Positions 34,154 through 43,505 of a stretch of 64,000 bases of DNA are shown here, piece by piece (within the stretch, counting starts at the first letter, position 1; each line of letters opens with the position of its first letter). The notes beneath the pieces were generated by a model that saw only the letters and a program-made list of their open reading frames with translations, was not told where the DNA came from and ran no database searches. Origin of the DNA: Actinopolymorpha rutila. GTDB lineage: Bacteria > Actinomycetota > Actinomycetes > Propionibacteriales > Actinopolymorphaceae. Where the stretch lies: assembly GCF_013407855.1 (NCBI RefSeq), contig NZ_JACBZH010000001.1:3472001-3536000 (forward strand). Direction: 5' to 3'. The translations under genes and the position numbers were made by a program.

Positions 34154-35310
34154 TCCGGCCGGGGCTCCTGCGCGGCCGGCTGCGCCGGTCCCGCCGAATC
34201 CCCGTTGGTCCCGGTCTCCTGCTGGTGCCGCCCGCCCAGACCGCCCTTGGCAGCGTCCTCGGCGGCGGCGATCGCCGCCTGCACCTCCGACTCCGCGTCC
34301 TGCAGGGCGGTGTCGGTGGCCTCCTCGGCCTCGGCGGCCTCCACCGCCTGGGGCTTGGGTGTGCGCCGGCGGGTGCGGTCGGCCGCACGCGGGGTGGGCT
34401 CGCCCTCCTCGGCGAACTGGCCGACCATCGAGCCGATGCCCTCCAGCGCCTTGCCGATCTCACTCGGGACGATCCACAGCTTGTTGGCGTCGCCCTGGGC
34501 GATCTTCGGCAGCATCTGGAGGTACTGGTAGGACAGCAGGCTCTGGTCGGGCTCGCCGTCGTGGATCGCGTTGAAGACGGTCTCGATGGCCTGCGCCTCA
34601 CCCTGGGCCCGCAGGATCTGTGACTCCCGCTGCGCCTGGGCCCGCAGGATCTGCGACTGCTTCTCGCCCTCGGCGGTGAGGATCGCCGACTGCTTCGCAC
34701 CCTCGGCGGTGAGGATCGCCGACTGGCGGGTGCCCTCGGCGGTGAGGACCGCGGCCCGCTTGTCGCGGTCGGCCCGCATCTGCTTCTCCATCGAGTCCTG
34801 GATGGAGGGCGGCGGGTCGATGCCCTTCAGCTCCACGCGGTTGACCCGGACACCCCACTTGCCGGTGGCCTCGTCCAGGACGCCGCGCAGCTCGGTGTTG
34901 ATCTGCTCCCGGCTGGTCAGCGTGCGCTCGAGGTCCATGCCGCCGACGATGTTGCGCAGGGTGGTCATGGTGAGCTGTTCGATCGCCTGGATGTAGTTGG
35001 CGATCTCGTAGGTCGCGGCCACCGGGTCGGTCACCTGGAAGTAGATCACCGTGTCGATGGAGACGACCAGGTTGTCCTCGGTGATCACCGGCTGCGGCGG
35101 GAACGAGACCACCTGCTCACGCAGGTCGATGGTGTAACGAACCTTGTCGACGAACGGCACGATGATCGACAGGCCGGGTCCGAGGGTACGGGCGAACCGG
35201 CCCAGCCGTTCGACGATGCCGGCCCGCGCCTGCGGAACGATCCGGACCGATCTGGCCAGGACGACGACCACCAGGAACGCTAATACCAGAAAGAAGATCA
35301 AAGGTCCCAC
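34150..35310 (-). CDS. SPFH/band 7 (paraslipin-like) membrane protein
   Basis: 386 residues. N-terminal anchor helix, then the SPFH domain: RIVPQARAGIVERLGRFARTL, and GMDLERTLTSREQIN. A coiled-coil part follows with near-repeats ILTAEGAKQSAILTAEG and ILRAQ, then a conserved QMLPKIAQGDANKLWIVPSE. The last 80 residues are Ala/Glu-rich. Partner of NfeD in membrane microdomain scaffolds; the two genes overlap by 13 nt. Confidence 0.9.
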   Translation of the reverse strand: MGPLIFFLVLAFLVVVVLARSVRIVPQARAGIVERLGRFARTLGPGLSIIVPFVDKVRYTIDLREQVVSFPPQPVITEDNLVVSIDTVIYFQVTDPVAATYEIANYIQAIEQLTMTTLRNIVGGMDLERTLTSREQINTELRGVLDEATGKWGVRVNRVELKGIDPPPSIQDSMEKQMRADRDKRAAVLTAEGTRQSAILTAEGAKQSAILTAEGEKQSQILRAQAQRESQILRAQGEAQAIETVFNAIHDGEPDQSLLSYQYLQMLPKIAQGDANKLWIVPSEIGKALEGIGSMVGQFAEEGEPTPRAADRTRRRTPKPQAVEAAEAEEATDTALQDAESEVQAAIAAAEDAAKGGLGGRHQQETGTNGDSAGPAQPAAQEPRPE

Positions 35311-35771
35311 GGCTGCTCCGATTCATGGACGTACGCGGTGACGCCCTCGATCGTGAGAACGTCGACGGACTTGCCGGGTTCGATCGTCGAATGCTCGTCG
35401 TATGGACGAGCAGTCCAGACCTCTCCCCCGATTTTGACTCTCCCACCGTGGGAGTTGACTTCTTCGACGACCACACCCGTCTTGCCCACCAGCGCGGATA
35501 TACCCGTGCGGATCGTCGGCGCCTCCTGCAGGTGCCGGAGCGCTACCGGGCGTACCGCCGCGAGCATTCCCATCGCCACGACGATCGCGACCACCACCGA
35601 GATGGCAGGCCCGCCGCCGACCAGGGCCGCCAGCGCCCCTGTGGCCGCCCCCGCGGCCACCATCAGGAACACCAGGTCGAGTGTGAGCAGCTCGACGGCG
35701 GCGAGTGCCGCCGCAAGCACCGCCCACGCCACCCACAGGTGTTCGCTGATCCAGGCGAGCAGGTTGCCCAT
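35298..35771 (-). CDS. NfeD family membrane protein
   Basis: 157 residues with three or four N-terminal hydrophobic helices and a C-terminal OB-fold (NfeD) domain: ALVGKTGVVVEEV and KIGGEVWTARP. It lacks the ClpP-like protease domain of long NfeD proteins. ATG 35771 is 6 nt after TAAGTT on its strand, suggesting a leaderless transcript that also carries the SPFH and TSUP genes. Confidence 0.87.
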   Translation of the reverse strand: MGNLLAWISEHLWVAWAVLAAALAAVELLTLDLVFLMVAAGAATGALAALVGGGPAISVVVAIVVAMGMLAAVRPVALRHLQEAPTIRTGISALVGKTGVVVEEVNSHGGRVKIGGEVWTARPYDEHSTIEPGKSVDVLTIEGVTAYVHESEQPWDL

Positions 35772-35841
35772 AGTCAAAACTTATGCGATCACGGCCTTCT
35801 TCTGCCCACCGGCAGGTCACAAAATGTGGACAACCCGCAGA

Positions 35842-36627
35842 TCAGCGGTCCGCCCGTGCGGTCCACCGGTCGTCGGAACGGACGACCTTCAGCGGCAGGC
35901 CGAACGTCTCCGACAACGCCGGGGAGGTGAGCGTCTCCCCGATCGGGCCGGCGGCCATCACGCTGCCGCCGCGCAGCAGCAGGACATGGGTGAAGCTCGG
36001 CGGGATCTCCTCGACGTGGTGGGTGACCAGCACCGTGGCCGGTGCCCACTCGTCCGCGGCGATCTCGTCGAGAGTGCGCACGAGCGACTCCCGGCCACCG
36101 AGGTCCAGGCCCGCCGCGGGCTCGTCCATCAGCAACAGCTCGGGGTCGGTCATCAGCGCCCGGGCGATCTGCACCCGCTTGCGTTCGCCCTCGGACAGGG
36201 TGCCGAACGTGCGGTCGGCGTACTCGCCCACACCGAGCCAGGCCAGCAGCCGGCGGGCGCGTTCGTGGTCGACCTCGTCGTAGGCCTCCCGCCAGCGGCC
36301 GAGCACGGCGTAGGAGGCCGACACCACCACGTCGTCGACGCGTTCGTGCCGGGGAATCCGGTCGGCGATCGCCGCGCTGGTGAGGCCGATGCGGGGCCGC
36401 AGCTCGAACACGTCGACTTGGCCCAGGGTCTCCCCCAGGATGGTCGCGGTGCCGCTGGTCGGGTGCATCCGGGCCGAGGCGATCTGCAGCAGGGTCGTCT
36501 TGCCGGCACCGTTGGGGCCGAGCACCACCCAGCGGTGGGCGTCCTCGACGGACCAGGTCACCGCGTCCAGCAGTTTGGTGCCGTTACGGGTGATCGTGAC
36601 GTCGGTGAGCTCGAGTACAGACCCCAT
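35842..36627 (-). CDS. ABC transporter ATP-binding protein, single-domain
   Basis: 261 residues. Walker A GPNGAGKTT, signature LSEGERKR (a Glu for the common Gly), Walker B LLLMDEPAAGLD, switch His in VTHHVEEI. The ABC domain fills the protein and no permease gene is adjacent, so it may serve a distant transporter or act as a soluble ABC protein. ATG 36627 lies 8 nt behind TAGGTT, likely leaderless. It runs toward the NfeD operon with 70 nt between. Confidence 0.87.
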   Translation of the reverse strand: MGSVLELTDVTITRNGTKLLDAVTWSVEDAHRWVVLGPNGAGKTTLLQIASARMHPTSGTATILGETLGQVDVFELRPRIGLTSAAIADRIPRHERVDDVVVSASYAVLGRWREAYDEVDHERARRLLAWLGVGEYADRTFGTLSEGERKRVQIARALMTDPELLLMDEPAAGLDLGGRESLVRTLDEIAADEWAPATVLVTHHVEEIPPSFTHVLLLRGGSVMAAGPIGETLTSPALSETFGLPLKVVRSDDRWTARADR

Positions 36628-36754
36628 GGGTGCACAACCTACGGCACGAGGTCGCTGTCCTCGCCTGCGGATCAGGGCGGCGGCGACCGTGCACCGGACG
36701 GCGCCGGTCGGCGTCTGTCGGCGTCTGTCGGGGCGGGACCCTACGCTGGAACCC

Positions 36755-37492
36755 ATGTCGACCATGGCGATGGTGCCCCGCGCGGTCCGGCTGGCGACCT
36801 GGGCCAACTCCTGGTTGGTCGGCGCGACCAGCCTGGACGAGGCCGACGACGCCATCCGGGCCGGGGACGCCGCCCACCACGTGATCGGCCTGCCGGGCCA
36901 GGACGAGCCGGTGCCGCTGCTGCTGTCGCTGGGCACGCTGCGCAATCTTGGCACCCGGGCCGTCTCCCCCGCCCTGCCGGTGCCCGGCGACCCGCTCGGG
37001 CTGGCCGGGCCGCCGGAGTTCACCGAGGCGGCTGTCGAGGTCGGCGAGGCGGTCGTGTGCGAGGGCGCCGGGCTCGGCCTGGTGCCGCACGTGATCGGTG
37101 CCGGCGTCCAGTGGCGCGTGTACGCCGCGACACCGGCCCCTCCGGAGGGGTTCGGCGACGCCTCGCTGGAGCTCGCCCACACCCTGCAAGAGGTGATTGA
37201 CACCCTCGCCGACCTCGACGTCGCCCGGTGGCGGCCGGAGATGGCCGAGGCGCTCATCGACCTGCGCGAGGTGGGCAGCCGTACCCACGACGGGCTGCCG
37301 CCCGGATACGCACCGCGGGCCGAGACGCTGGCCACGCGGGCCCGGCGGTGCCTGCTGGTCTGCGAGCTCGCCCTGGTCGACGAGGGCGGCTCGGCGTCGG
37401 CGTACGAAGCCGACTCGCGGCGGCGGGCGCTGCGCCGGCTCGAGCACGCCGCGCGCCGCGCGCTGGTGGCCGCGTGCGCGCCGCCCCGGTAG
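36755..37492 (+). CDS. conserved actinobacterial protein of unknown function
   Basis: 245 residues, Ala/Leu-rich and helical, with no signal peptide or membrane helix. Recurring features are LATWANSWLVGATSLDEADD, LLLSLGTLRNLGTRAVSPALP and LREVGSRTHDGLPP. I recognise no catalytic motif; it resembles conserved hypothetical proteins of actinomycetes. ATG 36755 is 7 nt after TACGCT. Divergent from the ABC ATPase gene, with which it might share control. Confidence 0.7.
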   Translation: MSTMAMVPRAVRLATWANSWLVGATSLDEADDAIRAGDAAHHVIGLPGQDEPVPLLLSLGTLRNLGTRAVSPALPVPGDPLGLAGPPEFTEAAVEVGEAVVCEGAGLGLVPHVIGAGVQWRVYAATPAPPEGFGDASLELAHTLQEVIDTLADLDVARWRPEMAEALIDLREVGSRTHDGLPPGYAPRAETLATRARRCLLVCELALVDEGGSASAYEADSRRRALRRLEHAARRALVAACAPPR

Positions 37493-37510
37493 ACCTTCCG
37501 CGGTGAAGGT
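37493..37510. terminator. short hairpin between convergent genes
   Basis: ACCTTC-CGCGGT-GAAGGT directly after the stop of the upstream gene. Confidence 0.45.
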
Positions 37511-37568
37511 TCCGGGGCGGCGCGCGTCGCGGCCGTACGGCAGCGGCGACCGGTGACGCCTTTCCGGT

Positions 37569-39122
37569 TCAGCCGGTCTTCGTCATGCCCGCCTTGTCGG
37601 CGGCGGCGGCGTTGGACCGCGCGGCCTCCCGGTCCGCGGCCATCTCCTCCACGGTCTTGGTGTGCAGGCGGGCCGCGCCCTCGGTGGTGACGGTCTTCAC
37701 CCGGGTGCCGTCGCGTTCGGCGGTGGCCAGGCGCTCGCGGGCCGCCGGGATCTCCTCGGCGAACTGCGGCAGCCACCGCGCCTGCTCCACGAGCATCTCG
37801 TCGGTCATCTGCCACACCTCCTCGGGGTCGCAGACGGCGCCGACCAGCGGGTCGTGCAGCATCGCCTGCTTGAGCAGGGTGGTGTCGGCGTGCACCGCCG
37901 CCTCCTTGCCCATCTCCTGAACCCGGATGCTCGCCGCACAGGTGGCCGCGCACGCCATCGGCAGGTCACCGACGACGGGGATGTTGATGCCGTTGCGGTC
38001 GACGTACCCCGGCACCTCCACCACGCTGCCCTGCGGCAGGTTGGTGATCACGCCGTCGTTCGGCACGTTGAAGTGGCCGCGGTAGACCCGCCCGGTCTCC
38101 AGCGCCTCGATGATGTACGACCCGTGCTCCTCGCTGCGGTCCTGTGCGGTGATCGGCTTGGGGTCCTCCTTCATCCAGTTCGGGAAGTCGGTCTCGAACC
38201 AGTTCCGCCCCTCGGTGCACACGCGCAGGTAGCCGCCGGTCTCGCCGTTGATCCAGCTGGACAGGTCGATCCAGCGTGAGATCTCCTCGGTCCGCTTGCG
38301 GTACCACGGGAGGTACTCCGACAGGTGACCGTTGGACTCGGTGCTGTAGTAGCCGAAGCGGCGCAGCACGTCGATGCGGACCTTCTCGGTCTGCGGGTAC
38401 GTCGGGTGCCCCTCGAACAGTTCCAGCATCTTCGGGATCATGTCGATGCCGCGCCACTGCGCCTTGACGTACCACGTCTGGTGGTTGATGCCGGCGGCCA
38501 CGATGTCGACCTCGCTGCGGTGCAGCGTCTCGTCCTGCCCGATCAGGCCCTCCCGCTTCGCCCAGTGCTCGATGCAGCGGGTGATCTGCCAGTGGCCGCC
38601 CTGGACGCCGTGGCACAGGCCGACGGTACGCACGCCGCCGTACTCGTTGCAGGCCCAGGTGTTCATCGCCATCGGGTTGGAGTAGTTGAGGAACAGCACG
38701 TCCGGCTTGGCGACCTCGCGGATGTCGGTGCAGAAGTCCAGCAGCGCGGGGATGGTGCGCTGGGCATACATCACACCGCCCGCGCACAACGTGTCACCGA
38801 CGCACTGGTCGACGCCGTACTTCAGCGGGATCTCGATGTCGGTCCGGAACGCGTCAAGGCCGCCTTGCCGGATCACCGAGAACACGTAGTCCGCGTCGGC
38901 GACGGCCCGGCGGCGTTCCAGGCTCGGCTCGATCGTGGCCGGCAGGCCGCTGGCCTCGATGTCGCGGCGGATCAGCCTGGTCACCATGTCGAGGTTGCGT
39001 TCGTTGATGTCGTGGAACGCGAACGTCGTGTCCGCGAGTTCGGGTACGGACAGGATGTCCCGCACCAGGCGGCGGGTGAAGCCGAGCGATCCGGCGCCGA
39101 GCATCGCGATTCGGGTTGTCAT
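37569..39122 (-). CDS. family 4 glycoside hydrolase (alpha-galactosidase/glucuronidase type)
   Basis: 517-residue NAD- and Mn-dependent glycosidase. N-terminal NAD motif GAGSLGF, then YSNPMAMNTWAC and CHGVQ (metal-binding Cys and His, about residue 170), NHQTWY and a late RVQEMGKEAA segment. The length is somewhat above the usual 430-480 because of an Ala/Lys-rich tail. Start at ATG 39122; no strong ribosome binding site. No sugar transporter or regulator is adjacent, which is unusual for GH4. Confidence 0.87.
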   Translation of the reverse strand: MTTRIAMLGAGSLGFTRRLVRDILSVPELADTTFAFHDINERNLDMVTRLIRRDIEASGLPATIEPSLERRRAVADADYVFSVIRQGGLDAFRTDIEIPLKYGVDQCVGDTLCAGGVMYAQRTIPALLDFCTDIREVAKPDVLFLNYSNPMAMNTWACNEYGGVRTVGLCHGVQGGHWQITRCIEHWAKREGLIGQDETLHRSEVDIVAAGINHQTWYVKAQWRGIDMIPKMLELFEGHPTYPQTEKVRIDVLRRFGYYSTESNGHLSEYLPWYRKRTEEISRWIDLSSWINGETGGYLRVCTEGRNWFETDFPNWMKEDPKPITAQDRSEEHGSYIIEALETGRVYRGHFNVPNDGVITNLPQGSVVEVPGYVDRNGINIPVVGDLPMACAATCAASIRVQEMGKEAAVHADTTLLKQAMLHDPLVGAVCDPEEVWQMTDEMLVEQARWLPQFAEEIPAARERLATAERDGTRVKTVTTEGAARLHTKTVEEMAADREAARSNAAAADKAGMTKTG

Positions 39123-39256
39123 ACGACCAGCGTCGATAGAGATCTGATGTCTCGACAAGCCACCGACGCTCACTCGTCCACTAGCGGTCAGCACGGCCCG
39201 CGCCGCGTGCCCGGGTGACGGCGCGGCAACGGCGTACGGTGCGGCATCCTGGCGGG

Positions 39257-40105
39257 ATGGCGGACCAGACGGTTGGCAGGAACGACGGGAACGACGGAGA
39301 CGAGAGCCACGGCGCGGGCGGGGGCGCTCCGGTCGCGGTGGTCACCGGGGCCGGCTCCGGGGTCGGCCGGGCGGTCGCGGTCGCGCTGGCCGCCGACGGC
39401 TACGCGGTGGTGCTCGCCGGGCGGCGGCCCGAGCCGCTGGCGGAGGTGGCGGCGGAGTGCGCGCGGAGGTGGAGGGATGCCGGCCGGCCGGTCGGCGCGG
39501 CAGGCGAACCCTCGATCGCCGTACCCACCGACGTCGCCGACCCCGACTCGGTGGCCGCGTTGTTCGACGCGGTACGCACCCACCACGGCCGGCTGGACGT
39601 CCTGGTCAACAACGCCGGGCGGAACGCCCCCGCCACCTCGGTCGAGGACGTTCCGCTGGCCGACTGGCGCGCGGTGGTGGACGTCAACCTGACCGGCGCG
39701 TTCCTGTGCACCCAGCACGCCGTCCGGCTGATGAAGGCGCAGCGCCCCCGCGGCGGCCGGATCATCAACAACGGTTCACTGTCCGCGCACACGCCGCGCC
39801 CGCACTCGGCCGCCTACACCGCCACCAAGCACGCGATCAGCGGGCTCACCAAGGCCACCGCGCTGGACGGCCGCCCATACGACATCGCCTGCGGCCAGAT
39901 CGACATCGGCAACGCCGCGACCGACATGACCGCCCGGATGTCCGAGGGCGTGGCGCAGCCGGACGGTTCGGTGCGGCCCGAGCCGACCATCGACGTCGCC
40001 CACGTGGCCCGCGCGGTGGTCTACATGGCGAGCCTGCCACTGGACGCGAACGTGCCGACGATGACGGTGATGGCGACCCGGATGCCGTACGTCGGCCGCG
40101 GCTGA
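39257..40105 (+). CDS. short-chain dehydrogenase/reductase
   Basis: 282 residues with an Asp/Gly-rich lead, then [12 protein letters not shown], and YTATK (catalytic Tyr and Lys). Between beta strands 2 and 3 there is a longer than usual loop ([16 protein letters not shown]). CATCCT ends 6 nt before ATG 39257, a possible leaderless start. The gene lies divergent from the GH4 gene and may handle the sugar it releases, but that is only positional. Confidence 0.87.
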   Translation: MADQTVGRNDGNDGDESHGAGGGAPVAVVTGAGSGVGRAVAVALAADGYAVVLAGRRPEPLAEVAAECARRWRDAGRPVGAAGEPSIAVPTDVADPDSVAALFDAVRTHHGRLDVLVNNAGRNAPATSVEDVPLADWRAVVDVNLTGAFLCTQHAVRLMKAQRPRGGRIINNGSLSAHTPRPHSAAYTATKHAISGLTKATALDGRPYDIACGQIDIGNAATDMTARMSEGVAQPDGSVRPEPTIDVAHVARAVVYMASLPLDANVPTMTVMATRMPYVGRG

Positions 40106-40200
40106 GCTCACGCCCCGACCTCACGCGATCGCCCGGGCGCGCCCCGGGGCTGTGGCGGGCTGTGGCTGCGGGCTCAGGCGGCACCACTAACGTTGCCGAC

Positions 40201-41421
40201 GTGCCAGCGACCGATCCGCCCGCGTCGAAGCCGTCCGTCTCCACCCTGCTCGTCACCCTCACCGGCCGGGACCGCCCCGGCGTGACCTCCGCGGTGTTCG
40301 ACACCCTGGCGAGGTACCCGGTCGAGGTGCTCGACGTCGAACAGGTCGTCCTGCGCGGCCGGCTGGTCCTCGGCATCCTGGTGACCGCGCCGCGCGACGT
40401 GGGCCGGCTGCGGCAGGCGGTGGAGAAGACCGGCCGGGGCCTCGGGATGTACGTCGAGACCGAGGACGGCGCCGGCGACAACCGGCCTCGCCGCAGTGGC
40501 CGCAGCCACGTCACGGTCCTCGGCCAGCCGCTGCGGCCGAAGGCGGTCGCGGCGATCGCCGGGCGGATCTCCGACACCGGCGCCAACATCGACCGCATCG
40601 TCCGGATCGCCCGCTATCCGGTGGTCGCCATCGAGATGGACGTGTCCGGCGTGGACCCCGACCTGCTGCGCCAGGCGCTCGCCATCGAGGCCGCCGCCAC
40701 GCAGGTGGACGTGGCCGTCCAGCCGGCCGGCCTGTACCGCCGGGCCAAACGACTGGTCGTCCTGGACGTGGACTCGACCCTGATCCAGGGCGAGGTGATC
40801 GAGATGCTCGCCGCGCACGCCGGCTGTGAGGAGGAGGTCGCCCGGGTCACCGCCGAGGCGATGCGGGGCGAACTCGACTTCGCCGAGTCTCTACGCCGGC
40901 GGGTGGCACTGCTCGCCGGGGTGGACGCCGGAGCGCTTTCGGAGGTACGCTGCGAGGTTCGGCTCACCCCCGGCGCCCGCACGCTCACCCGTACGCTGCG
41001 CCGGCTCGGCTACCAGATCGGCGTGGTCAGCGGCGGGTTCACCCAGGTGGTGGAGCCACTCGCCGCCGAACTCGGCATCGACTTCGTGGCCGCCAACCGG
41101 CTGGAGGTCGCCGACGGGCGGCTCACCGGCCGGGTCGAGGGGCCGATCGTGGACCGTCCCGGCAAGGCGGAGGCGCTGCGCGGGTTCGCCGCGGCGGCCG
41201 GCGTTCCGTTGTCGCAGACGGTGGCGATCGGCGACGGCGCCAACGACCTGGACATGCTCGCGGCCGCGGGGCTCGGGGTGGCGTTCAACGCCAAGCCGGT
41301 GGTCCGCGAGGCCGCCGACACCGCGGTCAGCGTGCCCTACCTGGACGCGATCATCTACCTGCTCGGCATCACCAGGGACGAGGTGGACGCCGCGGACGCG
41401 GAGACCACCGAAACAGCTTGA
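40201..41421 (+). CDS. serB: phosphoserine phosphatase
   Basis: 406 residues. Last step of serine synthesis: phosphoserine to serine. Two N-terminal ACT-type domains (about 14-90 and 98-175; TLLVTLTGRDRPGVTS and HVTVLGQPLRPKAVAAI), then the HAD domain: DVDSTLIQGEVIE, VSGGFTQ, and AIGDGANDLDML. This is the actinobacterial SerB2 layout. GTG 40201 stands 7 nt after TAACGT, likely leaderless. Confidence 0.92.
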   Translation: MPATDPPASKPSVSTLLVTLTGRDRPGVTSAVFDTLARYPVEVLDVEQVVLRGRLVLGILVTAPRDVGRLRQAVEKTGRGLGMYVETEDGAGDNRPRRSGRSHVTVLGQPLRPKAVAAIAGRISDTGANIDRIVRIARYPVVAIEMDVSGVDPDLLRQALAIEAAATQVDVAVQPAGLYRRAKRLVVLDVDSTLIQGEVIEMLAAHAGCEEEVARVTAEAMRGELDFAESLRRRVALLAGVDAGALSEVRCEVRLTPGARTLTRTLRRLGYQIGVVSGGFTQVVEPLAAELGIDFVAANRLEVADGRLTGRVEGPIVDRPGKAEALRGFAAAAGVPLSQTVAIGDGANDLDMLAAAGLGVAFNAKPVVREAADTAVSVPYLDAIIYLLGITRDEVDAADAETTETA

Positions 41422-41443
41422 CGGACCCCCATCCGGCGGCGAA

Positions 41444-41475
41444 TACTCTGGTTCGAGTAAACGAGCCCGAGTAAA
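41444..41475. promoter_or_regulatory. candidate PadR operator
   Basis: TACTC-TGGTTC-GAGTA (41444-41459) followed by another GAGTA; CGAGTAAA occurs at 41454 and 41468. Located 43-74 nt before the PadR start. Confidence 0.45.
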
Positions 41476-41517
41476 GATCGCTGCCCCGAGCCGGCGGCGG
41501 AACCGACCGGAGGAGCG

Positions 41518-42201
41518 ATGGCCACGCCGCGCCAGACCAACCCGCTGGCACTGGCCGTGCTCGTCCTCCTCTACGAGCGGCCCATGCACCCGTACGAGAT
41601 GTCCACCACGCTGCGCGAGCGGCGCAAGGAGGACAGCATCAAGCTCAACTACGGCTCGCTGTACTCCGTCGTCGCCTCGCTGCAGAAGTCCGGCCTGATC
41701 GAGGCGAGGGAGACGCTGCGGGAGGGCAACCGGCCCGAGCGGACGATCTACGCGATCACCGAGCCCGGCAAGGCCCGGATGACCGACTGGCTGAGCGAAC
41801 TGGTCAGCGTGCCGAAGAAGGAGTTCACCAACTTCGAGGCGGCACTGTCGCTGATGGGTGCGCTCGACCCCCAGGAGGTGCTCCGCCTGCTGGAGCTACG
41901 GCTGCGTGCCCTGGAGATGCAACGGACGGCCGGTGAGGCGGTCAAGGCGTCGGCACCGCCCAACTTCCCGCGGATCTTCATGATCGAGTACGACTTCACC
42001 TCCGCCCTGCTGGACGCGGAGATCGCGTTCGTGCGCTCCCTCGTCACCGACCTGCGGACGAAGGAGTTCGGCGGCTTCCGGCTCTGGCAGCGGATGTCCG
42101 AACTCCGGGCCGGCGACCTTTCCTCCGAGGATGCCTCGGCGATCCTGCGCGAGGAGTTCCCCGACGAGCTCAGCTGGACGGAGGACGGCCGCACGAGCTA
42201 G
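41518..42201 (+). CDS. PadR family transcriptional regulator
   Basis: 227 residues. N-terminal winged helix: LLYERPMHPYEMSTTLRER and NYGSLYSVVASLQKSGLI; the long C-terminal helical dimerisation domain resembles Vir_act_alpha_C. ATG 41518 has GGAGGAG 3-4 nt upstream. It precedes the DrrAB-like ABC genes and most likely regulates them, as is common for PadR near drug exporters. Confidence 0.9.
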   Translation: MATPRQTNPLALAVLVLLYERPMHPYEMSTTLRERRKEDSIKLNYGSLYSVVASLQKSGLIEARETLREGNRPERTIYAITEPGKARMTDWLSELVSVPKKEFTNFEAALSLMGALDPQEVLRLLELRLRALEMQRTAGEAVKASAPPNFPRIFMIEYDFTSALLDAEIAFVRSLVTDLRTKEFGGFRLWQRMSELRAGDLSSEDASAILREEFPDELSWTEDGRTS

Positions 42202-42209
42202 CCCCGCTT

Positions 42210-42224
42210 CGGCGCTGGGCGCCG
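42210..42224 (+). terminator. short hairpin after padR
   Basis: CGGCGC-TGG-GCGCCG, 8 nt beyond the PadR stop. Confidence 0.4.
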
Positions 42225-42377
42225 ACAACGATGCCGACAAGACGCGGCCCCCGACCGAGGTGCGGCAACACCACGATCAGGGGCCGGCGGAACAACCTCG
42301 AGTCGAGCCCGTCGCCGGGCGCGGATCCAAGGCCTCCACCGCGCAGGATATCCGCGTACCGCGACCACTCGACTCCT

Positions 42378-42412
42378 TCACCCCTGGGGTGACCACTCGG
42401 TCCACCCCAGGG
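42378..42412. promoter_or_regulatory. interlocking palindromes upstream of the DrrAB-like genes
   Basis: TCACCCC-T-GGGGTGA (42378-42392) is a perfect dyad; its right arm also pairs with CACCCCAGGG (42403-42412) through a 10-bp stem. A 9-mer GACCACTCG is duplicated at 42363 and 42391. Forty-odd bases before the ABC start, so either an operator or a leader hairpin. Confidence 0.5.
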
Positions 42413-42455
42413 CAAGCCTGCCCGCCGTCCGGCGGGCACCACACGAAGGAGCACC

Positions 42456-43505
42456 ATGTCCGCGTACGCGGCGTCCGGGGTCCTCGACGACCCCGCACCA
42501 CTCCCCTCCGGCCGGCCCGCCATCGAGACTGCCGGCCTGGCCAAGACCTACGGCAGCGGCGACAAGGCCGTCCGTGCCCTGGCCGGAATCACCTTCTCCG
42601 TGCCCGCTGGCTCGGTCTTCGGACTCCTCGGGCCCAACGGCGCCGGCAAGTCCACCACGGTGAAGATCCTCACCACGCTCTCCCGCGCCGACGCCGGCTC
42701 GGCGAGCGTCGCCGGGATCGACGTGCACCGCCACCCCGCGCGGGTACGCCGGGCGATCGGCTACGTCTCCCAGAAACCGGCGTTCGACCCGATGGGCACC
42801 GGCCGGGAGAACCTCGTGCTGGCCGGCCGCGTCCACGGGCTGTCCGGGCCGGCCGCCCGGTCCCGGGCGGACGAGCTGCTCGCCCGCTTCGGGCTCACCG
42901 AGGCCGGCAACCGGCTGGCCGGCAAGTGGTCGGGCGGCATGCAGCGCAAGCTCGACGTCGCCACCGGCCTGGTGCACCGGCCCTCGGTGCTGTTCATGGA
43001 CGAACCCACCACCGGACTTGACCCGCAGGCCCGGGCCGAGATGTGGGCCGAGATCGCCCGGCTGGCCCGCGAGGACGGGCTGACCGTGCTGCTCACCACG
43101 CACTATCTGGAGGAGGCGGACCGGCTCGCCGACCGGCTGGTGATCATCGACCGCGGCCGGGTTGTCGCCGCCGGTACGCCGGAGGAGCTGAAGGCCCAGC
43201 TGGACGGCGACACCGTCCAGGCCGAGATCGCCGCTGCCGACCGGGCCGAGGCGGCCCGGTCGGCGCTGACCGGAGTGCCCGGCGTACAGGACGTCTCCGT
43301 GGAGGAGACGACCGTGCGGGCCCGGGTGAGCAACGGCGCGGCCACGCTGCCCGCCGTACTGACCGCCCTGGACGGCGCCCGGGTCGGCCTGACCGCGGTG
43401 ACCGTGGCCCGGCCCTCCCTCGACGACGTGTACCTGCGCCACGCCGGCCGGTCCTTCGACCGAGCCGACACGGCGTCCCTTCCCCGGCAGGAGACGAACC
43501 GATGA
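42456..43505 (+). CDS. DrrA-like ABC transporter ATP-binding protein
   Basis: 349 residues. Walker A GPNGAGKST, signature WSGGMQRK, Walker B VLFMDEPTTGLD, H-loop TTHYLEEAD. The C-terminal about 100 residues (VQAEIAAADRAEAAR and PSLDDVYLRHAGRSF) are the DrrA-type tail. With the next permease it forms an ABC-2 exporter for daunorubicin-like drugs or lipids. The permease start overlaps its stop (ATGA). Probably under the PadR regulator. Confidence 0.9.
   Translation: MSAYAASGVLDDPAPLPSGRPAIETAGLAKTYGSGDKAVRALAGITFSVPAGSVFGLLGPNGAGKSTTVKILTTLSRADAGSASVAGIDVHRHPARVRRAIGYVSQKPAFDPMGTGRENLVLAGRVHGLSGPAARSRADELLARFGLTEAGNRLAGKWSGGMQRKLDVATGLVHRPSVLFMDEPTTGLDPQARAEMWAEIARLAREDGLTVLLTTHYLEEADRLADRLVIIDRGRVVAAGTPEELKAQLDGDTVQAEIAAADRAEAARSALTGVPGVQDVSVEETTVRARVSNGAATLPAVLTALDGARVGLTAVTVARPSLDDVYLRHAGRSFDRADTASLPRQETNR

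Noticed and set aside
35842..37953. N-terminally extended 703-codon version of the single-domain ABC ATPase
   Set aside because: The extension is low-complexity and antisense to the gene at 36755; a leaderless promoter marks the start at 36627.
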